DNA of 64,000 bases from Ruminococcus sp. (GTDB lineage Bacteria > Bacillota > Clostridia > Oscillospirales > Acutalibacteraceae). A program made the translations under genes and the position numbers. The stretch lies in the NCBI GenBank assembly GCA_017411385.1, contig JAFQQF010000009.1, forward strand, positions 41,891 through 105,890. The letters are read 5' to 3'. Below, in pieces: positions 41,582-50,037 of the stretch; within the stretch, counting starts at the first letter, position 1; each line of letters begins with the position of its first letter. The notes under the pieces were generated by a model. It ran no database searches, was not told the origin of the DNA, and saw only the letters and a program-made list of their open reading frames with translations.

Positions 41582-42829
41582 TTACTTAGGGAATATGAAT
41601 ACCAGAGTGTGATAGTTTCCTTCTAAAGTTATGTATTTTATTCCGTTGTAGGTTGAGTCAGCTATGTCCTGCATTATGTTATCGGTTTTACTTTTGTCAA
41701 AATCATCAAAAACAATTAGGATATAGTCTTTGTCTGTATTTTCCAGAGCGGTTGATGCTTTTTCTGCAATGCTTTTATCGCTTGTTGATTTGAAAACACA
41801 GTCTGCAGTAATCATATCCTCAGTACATTCGGGAATGAATCCTGTGTATCTGTGCTTGTCAGATTGCTGATTGTCTGAATATCCAAAGCAAAATAATATA
41901 CCTTTAAGGCTTCCTTCGTAATAGTTGGGCGAAGCGGTAGCATCTGCATTGTACCAGATTCCGTCAAGGCACATGGTATTCCAGGTGTGTCCTATTTCAC
42001 CGTCGTCTAAACCGGTGTTCATTTTTTCGAAGCAGGGGATGTCTGCCATATTGCAAAGCAGAGAAAATGCGTTTGCATAACCATCACAGTTGGAGGAGCC
42101 TTCTATAAGTGTATCATAAAGATAAAACTGATATTTGTGTTCCTCATACTCTTTGTACTTAACCTTCTTTCCCAGATAATGGTAAATAGCTTCTGCTTTT
42201 TCTTTGTCGGTGCTGTTTTCGGTAAAATCAAGGCCTTTGAGTATGTCTTCTGCTTTTTTTACAGACTCTTCGATTTTTTCATTTTTAGTATCTGTGAAAT
42301 CAGCAATGTTAACTTTTATGCATTTGCCGTTTTTGACCATAATTTTGTGAAGATATTGCTGATAAACTTGAAATTTTTCGTTGTAATATGTAATTGATGA
42401 ATTCTGGTCAACAACAGCAGAATCAACGGAAAGCAGTTCGAGCATATCGTAAAGGTCTTTATAAGCAGGTACTAAGCTGGACTCAATGTAAATAAAAGGA
42501 GTACCGTTTTCCATGGCATACTCGTAAATTTTATAAATCAGCTTTTCTTCTTTGGTTTCAATGCTGTTGTAATGGGTATACGTATTGTAGTCATCCCATT
42601 TGAACTCATAGGTTGCCAATGCTTTTTTAAAGTCTTCCACAGGTATAAAGTTGGGGTTGTTATCGGCACTTTTCGCAAATGCGATATATCTGATTTTCTG
42701 CCATTGGGCAGTATGGTGCTCAATGTGTTTTTTTAACTGGAAATATCCTGCAACACCTGCGATACCTATAAGTATTGAAAGAACAGAAAGAATAATTCCT
42801 GTTATCAGACCTTTTTTACCTTTACTCAT
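41582..42829 (-). CDS. Transglutaminase-like membrane-anchored protein
   Basis: 415 residues. One membrane segment near the N-terminus (about 10-30), a long extracytoplasmic part, and a transglutaminase-like core with SNCDGYANAF (Cys), GEIGHTWNTM (His) and WYNADATAS (Asp), in the correct order for the Cys-His-Asp triad. The family includes cell-wall peptidases and cross-linkers; a role in envelope processing is likely. Start after AAGGGGTGAT. A divergent FTR-trx operon lies upstream. Confidence 0.82.
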   Translation of the reverse strand: MSKGKKGLITGIILSVLSILIGIAGVAGYFQLKKHIEHHTAQWQKIRYIAFAKSADNNPNFIPVEDFKKALATYEFKWDDYNTYTHYNSIETKEEKLIYKIYEYAMENGTPFIYIESSLVPAYKDLYDMLELLSVDSAVVDQNSSITYYNEKFQVYQQYLHKIMVKNGKCIKVNIADFTDTKNEKIEESVKKAEDILKGLDFTENSTDKEKAEAIYHYLGKKVKYKEYEEHKYQFYLYDTLIEGSSNCDGYANAFSLLCNMADIPCFEKMNTGLDDGEIGHTWNTMCLDGIWYNADATASPNYYEGSLKGILFCFGYSDNQQSDKHRYTGFIPECTEDMITADCVFKSTSDKSIAEKASTALENTDKDYILIVFDDFDKSKTDNIMQDIADSTYNGIKYITLEGNYHTLVFIFPK

Positions 42830-42898
42830 ATAATCACCCCTTGATTATATAGTAGCATGCAGTAGACTAAAAAGCAACTTTATTTTATTTTTACTAAA

Positions 42899-42916
42899 AT
42901 GTTGAAAATTCAACAT
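42899..42916. promoter_or_regulatory. 18-bp palindrome in the divergent region before the FTR-trx operon
   Basis: ATGTTGAAAATTCAACAT: 8-bp exact arms around AA. It sits upstream of a TATAAT at 42937-42942 near its -35 position, which is otherwise poor, so an activator or repressor could bind here. Confidence 0.55.
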
Positions 42917-42972
42917 ATTTATTCCTGGATATGGTATATAATAACCTCAGAAAAGCAAAGGAGGAGGCAGAA

Positions 42973-43179
42973 ATGAAACCAAAGATTACTCTTAATCAGG
43001 ACAAGGAAGTAGTAAAAAGAGTCCGTGAAGGGCTCAAGGCAAAGGGCGGTTACTGCCCTTGCAGATTACCTAAAACCGAGGAGTTCAAGTGTATCTGCCA
43101 GGAATTCCGCCAGCAGATTGCAGACCCTGATTTTGAGGGCTACTGCCACTGCATGCTTTACTATAAATCAAAAGGTTAA
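42973..43179 (+). CDS. Ferredoxin:thioredoxin reductase catalytic-subunit-like protein
   Basis: 68 residues. Six cysteines in three CxC pairs: CPC (28-30), CIC (40-42) and CHC (58-60), the set that in plant and cyanobacterial FTR binds a 4Fe-4S cluster and forms the redox disulfide; spacing differs (9 and 15 residues here versus about 16 and 8). It would pass electrons from ferredoxin to thioredoxin. ATG 42973 follows GGAGGA. The next gene, 18 nt away, is thioredoxin, which supports the pairing. No variable subunit is present. Confidence 0.8.
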   Translation: MKPKITLNQDKEVVKRVREGLKAKGGYCPCRLPKTEEFKCICQEFRQQIADPDFEGYCHCMLYYKSKG

Positions 43180-43197
43180 TATGAAAGGAAGAAAAAT

Positions 43198-43506
43198 ATG
43201 TCAGTATTAAGTGTAAATAAAGATAATTTCAACGAGCTTTTAAACGGACCAAAGCCTGTGCTTCTGGATTTCTATGCAGATTGGTGCGGTCCCTGCCAGA
43301 TGGTAAAGCCCATCCTCTCTGAAATCGCACAGGAGCATCCCGAGTACGTTATCGGTAAGATTAACGTTGACGAGGAAATGGAGCTTGCTCAGAGGTTTTC
43401 TGTAGTCAGCATTCCTCTGCTTGTAGTCCTTAAGAACGGCAAGGTGACTTCTCAGGCAGTAGGCTTCAGGCAGAAGGAACAGATACTTGAAATGCTTGAA
43501 GGCTAA
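43198..43506 (+). CDS. trxA: Thioredoxin
   Basis: 102 residues of the thioredoxin fold with the WCGPC active site (about 29-33), cis-Pro region (SIPLLVVLK) and full length of the family. It reduces protein disulfides in the cytoplasm. Co-transcribed with the FTR-like gene, which suggests it can be reduced by ferredoxin rather than only by NADPH-dependent thioredoxin reductase. Ends at a terminator. Confidence 0.95.
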   Translation: MSVLSVNKDNFNELLNGPKPVLLDFYADWCGPCQMVKPILSEIAQEHPEYVIGKINVDEEMELAQRFSVVSIPLLVVLKNGKVTSQAVGFRQKEQILEMLEG

Positions 43507-43525
43507 GCTACAACATAAATAAGAT

Positions 43526-43560
43526 AACGGCACAGATTAGTGGTAATCTGTGCCGTTTGT
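43526..43560. terminator. Terminator after trxA
   Basis: AACGGCACAGATT (43526-43538) pairs with AATCTGTGCCGTT (43545-43557), then TGTGTTT; it also serves the convergent MBL gene. Confidence 0.8.
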
Positions 43561-43562
43561 GT

Positions 43563-44435
43563 TTATAAACCAATTCCGATTTCCTTTGCAATCAGCTCAA
43601 TGGTGATGCCTGTGTTAAGCTCCATAGCATCCACAGGGTAGATTGCTTTAACATAACCCTTGTAGAATTTTTCTTTGAAATATTCTACACACTCAGCCTT
43701 GCTTCTGCCTTTTTTCAGCAGGCTTGCAATTTCCTCAAAGGTATCCTGTGCACTTTTCTTAGCAGCAGTAAGGTAGAGCTTTGTCTGCTCCTTGTCAAGA
43801 AGTCCGTAGTGGGGGAGCAGTATGTGTTCAATATCAAGCAAAGCAACCTTATCTATAGAGTCAAGGGTTTCTTTGATACCTATAAGGTAGGAGGGTACAA
43901 CGGTTTTATCTCCGTCAAACACCCCTAAGGTTTCGCTTGACAGCATAAGCTTTTCACTTTCAAGGTAATAGCCCACAGAGCATCGGGTGTGCCCGGGCAG
44001 AGCAATAACTGTAAAGAGCATATCTCCTGCCTGTATTTTGTCACCGTCTTTTACGGTAATATCTACCCTTAGCTCATCAATCAAATCCTCATAATCAGTC
44101 ACACCGCAAGCCTTAGCAAGCTTTCTGTCCAAATCTCTCATAACTGATTTGGCAGAGTCCTTTGCAAAGATTTTTGAAGTGTATTCACCTGCAACGACCT
44201 TTGCATCGGGGTAGTATCTTCGTGCATACACAGAGCCTAAGGCGTGGTCATAGTGGGAGTGCGTCAGAAAAATATAGTCAAGAGGTCTGTCATTAAGCTT
44301 ATTTTTTATATTTTCTGCCACCTTGTAGCCCGTGAATGCAAAGCCCGAGTCATAAAGCACCGAGGCTTTTCCTGAATCTATTAGAAATGCACTGTCGCCT
44401 TTGTGCGCACGTACATCAGTAATCTTTATGTTCAA
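43563..44435 (-). CDS. MBL-fold metallo-hydrolase
   Basis: 290 residues. THSHYDHALG gives HxHxDH; LPGHTRCSVGY and SSETLGVFDGD add the later metal ligands; LLPHYGLLD carries the last His. The C-terminal helical part is about 80 residues. Different from the 14422 protein by sequence. TTG 44435 is chosen since AAGGTGAT lies 7 nt upstream. Substrate unknown; glyoxalase II-like hydrolase is possible. Confidence 0.82.
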   Translation of the reverse strand: MNIKITDVRAHKGDSAFLIDSGKASVLYDSGFAFTGYKVAENIKNKLNDRPLDYIFLTHSHYDHALGSVYARRYYPDAKVVAGEYTSKIFAKDSAKSVMRDLDRKLAKACGVTDYEDLIDELRVDITVKDGDKIQAGDMLFTVIALPGHTRCSVGYYLESEKLMLSSETLGVFDGDKTVVPSYLIGIKETLDSIDKVALLDIEHILLPHYGLLDKEQTKLYLTAAKKSAQDTFEEIASLLKKGRSKAECVEYFKEKFYKGYVKAIYPVDAMELNTGITIELIAKEIGIGL

Positions 44436-44663
44436 TCTATCACCTTCCGCTTGTATGGTACTACTTGAATATGAATCAGTCAAGTAACAAAAAGTGATTT
44501 TTCGGCGGAATATTAAGCCGCACAAAAAAATAAAATAATATTAGGATATATTATGGTAAATTTCCCTTTATTACAAAAGCCGATAAATACTGACTTTTTT
44601 GCAGGGTGGATAATTTTTGGGTATGGTTACAAAATTGTATATACAGATTACACAAAAAACTGA

Positions 44664-44693
44664 TTGACAATGTGTATTTTTATGATATATAAT
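44664..44693 (+). promoter_or_regulatory. Promoter of the sugar ABC operon
   Basis: TTGACA (44664-44669), 18-nt spacer, TATAAT (44688-44693). The 44436-44663 stretch upstream is AT-rich with no clear gene. Confidence 0.7.
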
Positions 44694-44705
44694 ATAAGCG
44701 CAAAG

Positions 44706-44762
44706 AGGCGAATTGCGCCTTTAAAGTTGGTTTTTATATCTTCAGAACAATTACGAAGATAT
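44706..44762 (+). promoter_or_regulatory. Two inverted repeats in the ABC operon leader
   Basis: AGGCG-aattg-CGCCT (44706-44720) and ATATCTTC/GAAGATAT (44736-44743 and 44755-44762), between the promoter and the first gene. They may be RNA hairpins or an operator; class not known. Confidence 0.5.
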
Positions 44763-44799
44763 AGGGATAAATTTATTTTATGAAAGGAAGAACAAGCAA

Positions 44800-46086
44800 A
44801 TGAAAAAGTTGTTCGCACTCCTTCTCGCTGTACTTATGGTTATCTCTCTGGTAGCCTGCACACCCGGCGAAGAGGAAAAAGGTTCCGTTTATTGGCTTAA
44901 CTTCAAACCCGAATCTGATGAGGCTTTGAAGGAAATCGCAGCTATGTACACAGAAGAAACAGGTATCGAGGTTCAGATCGTTACTGCTGCTTCCGGTACA
45001 TACAATGAAACTCTCACAGCAGAGATGGATAAGTCCACACCTCCCACAATCTTCGTTGTAGGTAACACTGCAGCTGTTGACCAGTGGGGTGAGTACTGCC
45101 TCGACCTTACAGGCACAGACATTGCTAACGAGCTTAACACAGATGCTTACATGCTCAAGGATGCTGACGGCAAGCTTTGCTCCATCGGCTACTGCTACGA
45201 GTGCTACGGCATCATCGTAAACACAGCTCTTCTCGAGGCTGCTGGCTATGCAAGAGATTATATCACAAACTTCGAAACTCTGAAGACTGTTGCTGAGGAC
45301 GTTCACGCTCGTGCAGCTGAGCTCGGCTTCGATGCTTTCACATCTTCAGGTATGGATGGTTCTTCTTCTTGGAGATTCACAGGCCACCTTATCAACCTCG
45401 AGTACTACTATGAGTCCGTTGACGATCCCGCAGCATGGACAGAGTGTCCCGCAGAGATCAAGGGTACATACATGGACAACTACAAGGCTCTCTATGACCT
45501 CATGGTTGTAAACAGTGCTACAAACCGTGCTGACCTTGCAAACGGCGGTTTCGACGCTGCTGCAGAGTTCAAAGAGGGTAAAGCAATGTTCTATGTAAAC
45601 GGTAACTGGGAGTGGTCCGGTCTTTCCGAGGCTGGCATGAAGGCTGAAGACCTCACAATGATTCCCTACTACTGTGGTGTAGAAGGCGAGGAGAAGGCTG
45701 GTCTTAACTGTGGTACAGAGAACTACTGGGCAGTTAACGCTAACGCTTCCGAGGCTGACCAGAAGGCAACTCTCGACTTCATGAAGTGGATGGTAACTGA
45801 TCCTGAGGCTTCTGCTCTTGCAGTTGGCACATTCGGCGTTATGCCTTACAAGAACGCAGCTGAGTCTACTAACCCCTTCCTTGCACAGGCTAATGCTTAT
45901 GCATCTGCTGGCAACTACACAATGCCTTGGGTTACAAACTTCCAGCCCAACGTTGATGCATACCGTGCAGCTGCTGTTGCAGCTATGAACACATACAACG
46001 CAGATCCTACAGATGCAAACTGGGATCTCGTTGAGGCTGCTTTCGTTGCTGGTTGGGCAACACAGTACGCTGCTGCACAGCAGTAA
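44800..46086 (+). CDS. ABC sugar transporter, solute-binding lipoprotein
   Basis: 428 residues. Lipoprotein signal (SLVACTPG, Cys about 20), then a bacterial extracellular solute-binding fold of family 1 with a conserved hinge and Trp-rich sugar pocket (YVNGNWEWSG; NCGTENYWAVN). Codon use is strongly biased, so expression is expected to be high. It binds oligosaccharides; given the starch enzymes, malto-oligosaccharides are plausible but unproven. It stands ahead of two permease genes. Confidence 0.9.
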   Translation: MKKLFALLLAVLMVISLVACTPGEEEKGSVYWLNFKPESDEALKEIAAMYTEETGIEVQIVTAASGTYNETLTAEMDKSTPPTIFVVGNTAAVDQWGEYCLDLTGTDIANELNTDAYMLKDADGKLCSIGYCYECYGIIVNTALLEAAGYARDYITNFETLKTVAEDVHARAAELGFDAFTSSGMDGSSSWRFTGHLINLEYYYESVDDPAAWTECPAEIKGTYMDNYKALYDLMVVNSATNRADLANGGFDAAAEFKEGKAMFYVNGNWEWSGLSEAGMKAEDLTMIPYYCGVEGEEKAGLNCGTENYWAVNANASEADQKATLDFMKWMVTDPEASALAVGTFGVMPYKNAAESTNPFLAQANAYASAGNYTMPWVTNFQPNVDAYRAAAVAAMNTYNADPTDANWDLVEAAFVAGWATQYAAAQQ

Positions 46087-46144
46087 TTTCTGCTAATTTC
46101 AGAATTATCCGATATTCAGAAATTAACTTAATTTGCTGACTAAG

Positions 46145-46178
46145 GACGGAGCGAGCTGAACTCTCGCTCCGTCTTTTG
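46145..46178 (+). terminator. Leaky terminator between binding protein and permeases
   Basis: GACGGAGCGAG (46145-46155) pairs with CTCGCTCCGTC (46163-46173), then four T only. Likely lets the binding protein be made in excess over the permeases. Confidence 0.7.
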
Positions 46179-46310
46179 AAATTAGTGCTTGTTTAACTTT
46201 CACGAAAAAAAAGAAATTTATGCTGTGATCGAATATGTTCACAAAAGCATATACTATATGCCGATTTATCGGCGAAAAATACCTTCTTAAATCTTTCCGG
46301 AGGTGGAAAA

Positions 46311-47234
46311 ATGAAAAAGAAAAAGAAAACGTACAGCACAGCGGCTGTCACAAGCCGATTGCTCAGAAGACCCATAAGGCGTGCAGGTTGGTTTTTCCTT
46401 ATGCCTATGGTAGCGGCATTCTGCATCGGATTTGTGTGGCCTTTCCTGCACGGAATGTTCCTTTCATTCTGTCAGTTCAAAACCACAAGTAACTGGAAGT
46501 GGGTTGGCTTTGAAAACTATGCAAAAGCCTTTGCCGACCAAAGCTTCCGCTATTCTTTCGGCTATACTGCACTTTTTGCAATTACTTCCGTAATTCTGAT
46601 TAACCTTCTTGCTTTCACAGTAGCTTATGCACTTACTCAGGGCATCAAGGGCACAAACCTTTTCCGTACAGTATTCTTTATGCCTAACCTTATCGGCGGT
46701 ATTGTTCTGGGTTACATCTGGAGTATGATTTTTGACGGTATCTTAGGTGCATACGGTACATCCATTCTTATGGATACCCGCTGGGGCTTCTGGGGACTTA
46801 TAATCCTTATGTGCTGGCAGCAGGTCGGTTATATGATGATTATCTACGTTGCAGGCTTGCAGGCTGTTCCCGAGGATATGATGGAGGCTGCAAAGATTGA
46901 CGGTGCAAACGGTTGGCAGACATTAACCAGAATCACAATTCCCAACGTTATGCCTTCCATCACAATCTGCACATTCCTGTCACTCACAAACGGCTTCAAG
47001 CTCTTTGACCAGAACTTGGCACTCACAGGCGGTCTGCCTTATATTATCAACCCCGATGGTACAAGCGTTCACACAACAGAAATGCTTGCACTCAACATTT
47101 ACAATACCTTCTACGGTCAGGGTGCAAACTCCAGAGGTACAGCTCAGGCTAAGGCGGTGCTGTTCTTCATATTGGTAGCACTTATCGGTCTTATTCAGCT
47201 CAAATCCACTCGTGACAAGGAGGTGCAGCAGTAA
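46311..47234 (+). CDS. ABC sugar transporter permease (MalF-like)
   Basis: 307 residues with six predicted membrane helices. The EAA loop is present in the form AVPEDMMEAAKIDGANGWQ. It forms half of the membrane channel. AGGTGG precedes the start. The gene overlaps the next permease by one base (TAATG), so the two are coupled. Confidence 0.93.
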   Translation: MKKKKKTYSTAAVTSRLLRRPIRRAGWFFLMPMVAAFCIGFVWPFLHGMFLSFCQFKTTSNWKWVGFENYAKAFADQSFRYSFGYTALFAITSVILINLLAFTVAYALTQGIKGTNLFRTVFFMPNLIGGIVLGYIWSMIFDGILGAYGTSILMDTRWGFWGLIILMCWQQVGYMMIIYVAGLQAVPEDMMEAAKIDGANGWQTLTRITIPNVMPSITICTFLSLTNGFKLFDQNLALTGGLPYIINPDGTSVHTTEMLALNIYNTFYGQGANSRGTAQAKAVLFFILVALIGLIQLKSTRDKEVQQ

Positions 47235-48100
47235 TGGCAAAGGATAAAAAAGTAAAAGCTCCCAAGGCAAAGCCCAAGAAGCTTTGGCTGACCATACTGT
47301 TTTCAGCTGTATCACTTTTCTATGTGATGCCTATTGTTATGGTAGTTATCAACTCCTTCAAGAAGAACACCTTCGTAAAGACAGACACCTTCGCTCTGCC
47401 AAATGCTGAGAGCTTTGTAGGCTTTGATAACTTCACAAAGGGTATGACCTTCGGCGGTTATGCTTTCTGGAAATCCGTTCTTTACAGCTTGGTTATTACT
47501 CTGCTGTCAACCTTCCTGATTATTTTCTTCACCTCTATGGCAGCATGGTTTATCTCCCGAGTAAACTCGGTTTTCTGCAAGACTGTTTATTACGCTTGCG
47601 TATTCTCTATGGTTATTCCTTTCCAGATGGTAATGTTTACTCTTTCAAAAACAGCAGATACCTTGAAGCTGAACAATCCTTGGACAATCCCGATTATTTA
47701 TCTGGGCTTTGGTGCAGGACTTGCTGTGTTTATGTTCACAGGCTTTGTAAAGAGTATTCCTCTGGAGATTGAAGAAGCCGCCGCTATTGACGGCTGCGGT
47801 CCCTTCAGAACCTATTTCAAGGTTGTACTTCCTATGCTTAAGCCCACCATCATCTCTGTTTCAATCCTTGAGATTATGTGGGTATGGAACGACTACCTCC
47901 TGCCTTACCTTGTACTGGACAGAACAAAGTATATGACAATTCCCATTCACATCCAGTACCTGAAGGGAAGCTACGGTACAGTAGATTTGGGTGCAACAAT
48001 GGCACTTATTCTTCTCAGTATCATTCCCGTTATCGTGTTCTACCTCACTTGCCAGAAGCACATCATCAAGGGTGTTGCTGCAGGTGCAGTTAAGGGATAA
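47234..48100 (+). CDS. ABC sugar transporter permease (MalG-like)
   Basis: 288 residues, six membrane helices, EAA loop SIPLEIEEAAAIDGCGPF. Together with the previous gene it makes the permease pair. No ATPase gene follows; a shared MsmX/MsmK-type ATPase elsewhere in the genome probably powers it. AAGGAGGTG precedes the start, overlapping the previous stop. Confidence 0.93.
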   Translation: MAKDKKVKAPKAKPKKLWLTILFSAVSLFYVMPIVMVVINSFKKNTFVKTDTFALPNAESFVGFDNFTKGMTFGGYAFWKSVLYSLVITLLSTFLIIFFTSMAAWFISRVNSVFCKTVYYACVFSMVIPFQMVMFTLSKTADTLKLNNPWTIPIIYLGFGAGLAVFMFTGFVKSIPLEIEEAAAIDGCGPFRTYFKVVLPMLKPTIISVSILEIMWVWNDYLLPYLVLDRTKYMTIPIHIQYLKGSYGTVDLGATMALILLSIIPVIVFYLTCQKHIIKGVAAGAVKG

Positions 48101-48117
48101 TTTTAATGTGATTTATA

Positions 48118-48152
48118 AACACCTGTGGCTTTTCGGTCACAGGTGTTTTTTT
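48118..48152 (+). terminator. Terminator of the ABC operon
   Basis: ACACCTGTG pairs with CACAGGTGT, followed by TTTTTTT. Confidence 0.88.
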
Positions 48153-48164
48153 GCAAATATCAAG

Positions 48165-48193
48165 TTGAGAAACCTGTTGCAAGGTGGTATAAT
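48165..48193 (+). promoter_or_regulatory. Predicted sigma-A promoter
   Basis: TTGAGA (48165-48170), exact 17-nt spacer, TATAAT (48188-48193), 30 nt before the flavin reductase-like gene. Confidence 0.75.
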
Positions 48194-48223
48194 ATAAATA
48201 TACAAACGTTAAAGGAGATTGTT

Positions 48224-49150
48224 ATGAGCAGTTTTGAAAATTTAAGAATAGTAGATAACTTTTATCAGACATCACTTTTCTTTCCTATGCCTACGGTGGT
48301 TATCAGCACTTTGTGTGAGGACGGCACTACCAACTGCGGTCCCTATTCCTTGGTTCAGCCTTATTATGTGGCAGGCAAGGATTACTATGCAATGCTTCTG
48401 TGTTGTCGTAATTCTTCAAATACCGCACAGAATATTCTCAGAAACGGCAAGTGTGCCCTCAACTTTATTGACGATAATCCTAAGACCTTCAAGGAGGCGG
48501 TAAAGCTTTCATGGCCAGGTGATAAGCCTGAGGAAAAAATGCCCAAGTGCAACTTCCGCTTGGAAAAAAGCCTCATCCAAGAAGAAACAGGAGAAGCAAG
48601 ACCTCAGGTGCTCAGCGATGCAGTGGAGGTTATCGAGTGCACATGGATGCGTGAGCTTGACGGTGCAGACAAGGACGAAGCAGGCTTTTTGAACGGCTAC
48701 GAGCCTCCCTACCACGACTTCAATGGTATTACCAGTCAGTTCGGCGCACACTTTATCCTCAGAGTGGATAAAATTCTTATGAAGAAAAAATACCGCGATG
48801 CAATAATCAACGGTGTAAAGGCAAAGGATTTTCCTGCACTTCCTGTTGACTATGGCTACCGCGATTCAAAGAACTTTTGGTTCCACAGAAAGAGCCGTAT
48901 GAGAGCAGAGCTTCTGCAGATGCGTGAAGCATCCCTTGCATCTGTGCGATATGCGGCAGACAGGGCAGACGACAAAATCAAGTTCACAGACGAAGCTCTG
49001 AAAACCGTTCTTGCTGTGCCCAGAGTGTTTCTGCCTCTGGTGCTCAAGGGTTGCGTTGACTGGGCAAGAGAAAACGGCGTAGAGCTCATAACCGAAGAAC
49101 ATATGCAGATTATTAACGATAAGCGTGCAAAAGAGAAGAACAAGAAATAA
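48224..49150 (+). CDS. Flavin reductase-like (FMN-binding split barrel) protein with a C-terminal PCP_red-like domain
   Basis: 308 residues. The N-terminal part (about 5-190) has the split-barrel pattern PMPTVVISTLCEDG, CGPYSLVQPY and FIDDNPKTF typical of flavin reductase-like proteins. The last 50 residues (about 252-300: FTDEALKTVLAVPRVFLP and ARENGVELITEEHM) look like the PCP_red helical domain found at the end of light-independent protochlorophyllide reductase subunits and some iron-sulfur proteins. ATG 48224 follows AAAGGAG. Function unknown; a flavin redox role is likely. Confidence 0.72.
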   Translation: MSSFENLRIVDNFYQTSLFFPMPTVVISTLCEDGTTNCGPYSLVQPYYVAGKDYYAMLLCCRNSSNTAQNILRNGKCALNFIDDNPKTFKEAVKLSWPGDKPEEKMPKCNFRLEKSLIQEETGEARPQVLSDAVEVIECTWMRELDGADKDEAGFLNGYEPPYHDFNGITSQFGAHFILRVDKILMKKKYRDAIINGVKAKDFPALPVDYGYRDSKNFWFHRKSRMRAELLQMREASLASVRYAADRADDKIKFTDEALKTVLAVPRVFLPLVLKGCVDWARENGVELITEEHMQIINDKRAKEKNKK

Positions 49151-49160
49151 GGTGCAAATA

Positions 49161-49556
49161 ATGACAGAAGTTGTAGCGGCTCTTATATGGGATAAAGAGA
49201 GGTTTATGATTTGCCAACGGCCTAAGCACAAAAAGAGAGGACTTCTCTGGGAATTTGTGGGCGGTAAGGTTGAAGAGGGCGAGAGCAAAGCACAGGCACT
49301 TATACGTGAATGCAGGGAAGAGCTCGATGTTGAGATTGAGGTCGAGGATATCTTTATGGAGGTAGTCCACAACTATCCCGACCTGCTTGTTCACCTGACG
49401 CTTTTCAACGCAAGCATCAAAGAAGGTACACCAAAGCTCTTAGAGCATAACGACATAAGGTGGATTGCTCCCTCAGAAATCAAGAATTATGAATTCTGCC
49501 CTGCAGACGAAGAAATCCTGAAAAGGATAATGCTTGAGCACGGTGACTCGGAATGA
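49161..49556 (+). CDS. mutT: Nudix hydrolase, MutT type
   Basis: 131 residues. The Nudix box GGKVEEGESKAQALIRECREE fits GX5EX7REUXEEXGU (shown here in part: GGKVEEGES, ALIRECREEL). It likely hydrolyses oxidised nucleotides such as 8-oxo-dGTP, protecting DNA; other Nudix substrates are possible. ATG 49161 has AAGGTG just upstream, overlapping the previous stop. The next gene follows in the same transcript. Confidence 0.88.
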   Translation: MTEVVAALIWDKERFMICQRPKHKKRGLLWEFVGGKVEEGESKAQALIRECREELDVEIEVEDIFMEVVHNYPDLLVHLTLFNASIKEGTPKLLEHNDIRWIAPSEIKNYEFCPADEEILKRIMLEHGDSE

Positions 49557-49570
49557 AGGAAAGTTCGATT

Positions 49571-49981
49571 ATGACACAGCAGATTCTCGAGTATATAAGC
49601 AAAGCCTACAACGCTCAGCCTGAGTATCTGTGGCTTTCAACCCCCACAAATGCAGCTCTCAGAAACCAAGCTACAGGCAAGTGGTTTGGAGTGCTTCTGG
49701 GAGCGTTGCCCTTGAAGAAGCTGGGAATGAATTCGGAGAAAAAATCGGACGTGCTGAATCTAAAATGCGACCCTATGCTCAGCTTTGCTTTAATTGATAA
49801 CAAGAGGATTTTTCAGGGTTACCATATGAACAAGGAGCACTGGATATCCATCAGGCTCGATAGCGGAATTTCTTTTGCAGAACTAAAATCCCTTGTTGAT
49901 ATGAGCTTCGAATTGGTAAACACCAAGGCTTCAAAGCCCCATAAAAGCATAAAAAGTACCCCCAAAAAGATAAATAAGTAA
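49571..49981 (+). CDS. MmcQ/YjbR-family protein
   Basis: 136 residues. A CyaY-like fold with FPxxx-type segment replaced here by YLWLSTPTNAALRN, then KWFGVLLG, LNLKCDPMLSFAL and HMNKEHWISIRLD, which are family signatures. Some members are annotated as DNA-binding, but evidence is thin. Start at 49571 (AAGGA upstream) is preferred; ATG 49553 overlaps mutT. Lysine-rich tail. Ends at the 49997 terminator. Confidence 0.8.
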   Translation: MTQQILEYISKAYNAQPEYLWLSTPTNAALRNQATGKWFGVLLGALPLKKLGMNSEKKSDVLNLKCDPMLSFALIDNKRIFQGYHMNKEHWISIRLDSGISFAELKSLVDMSFELVNTKASKPHKSIKSTPKKINK

Positions 49982-49996
49982 ATGAAGTGAAAACAA

Positions 49997-50037
49997 AAAA
50001 GGCAACCCTGCGTTTGATTTGCGGGGTTGCCTTTTTA
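49997..50037. terminator. Bidirectional terminator between the MmcQ gene and the Mn-catalase gene
   Basis: GGCAACCC (50001-50008) pairs with GGGTTGCC (50024-50031), flanked by A-run and T-run. Confidence 0.85.
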
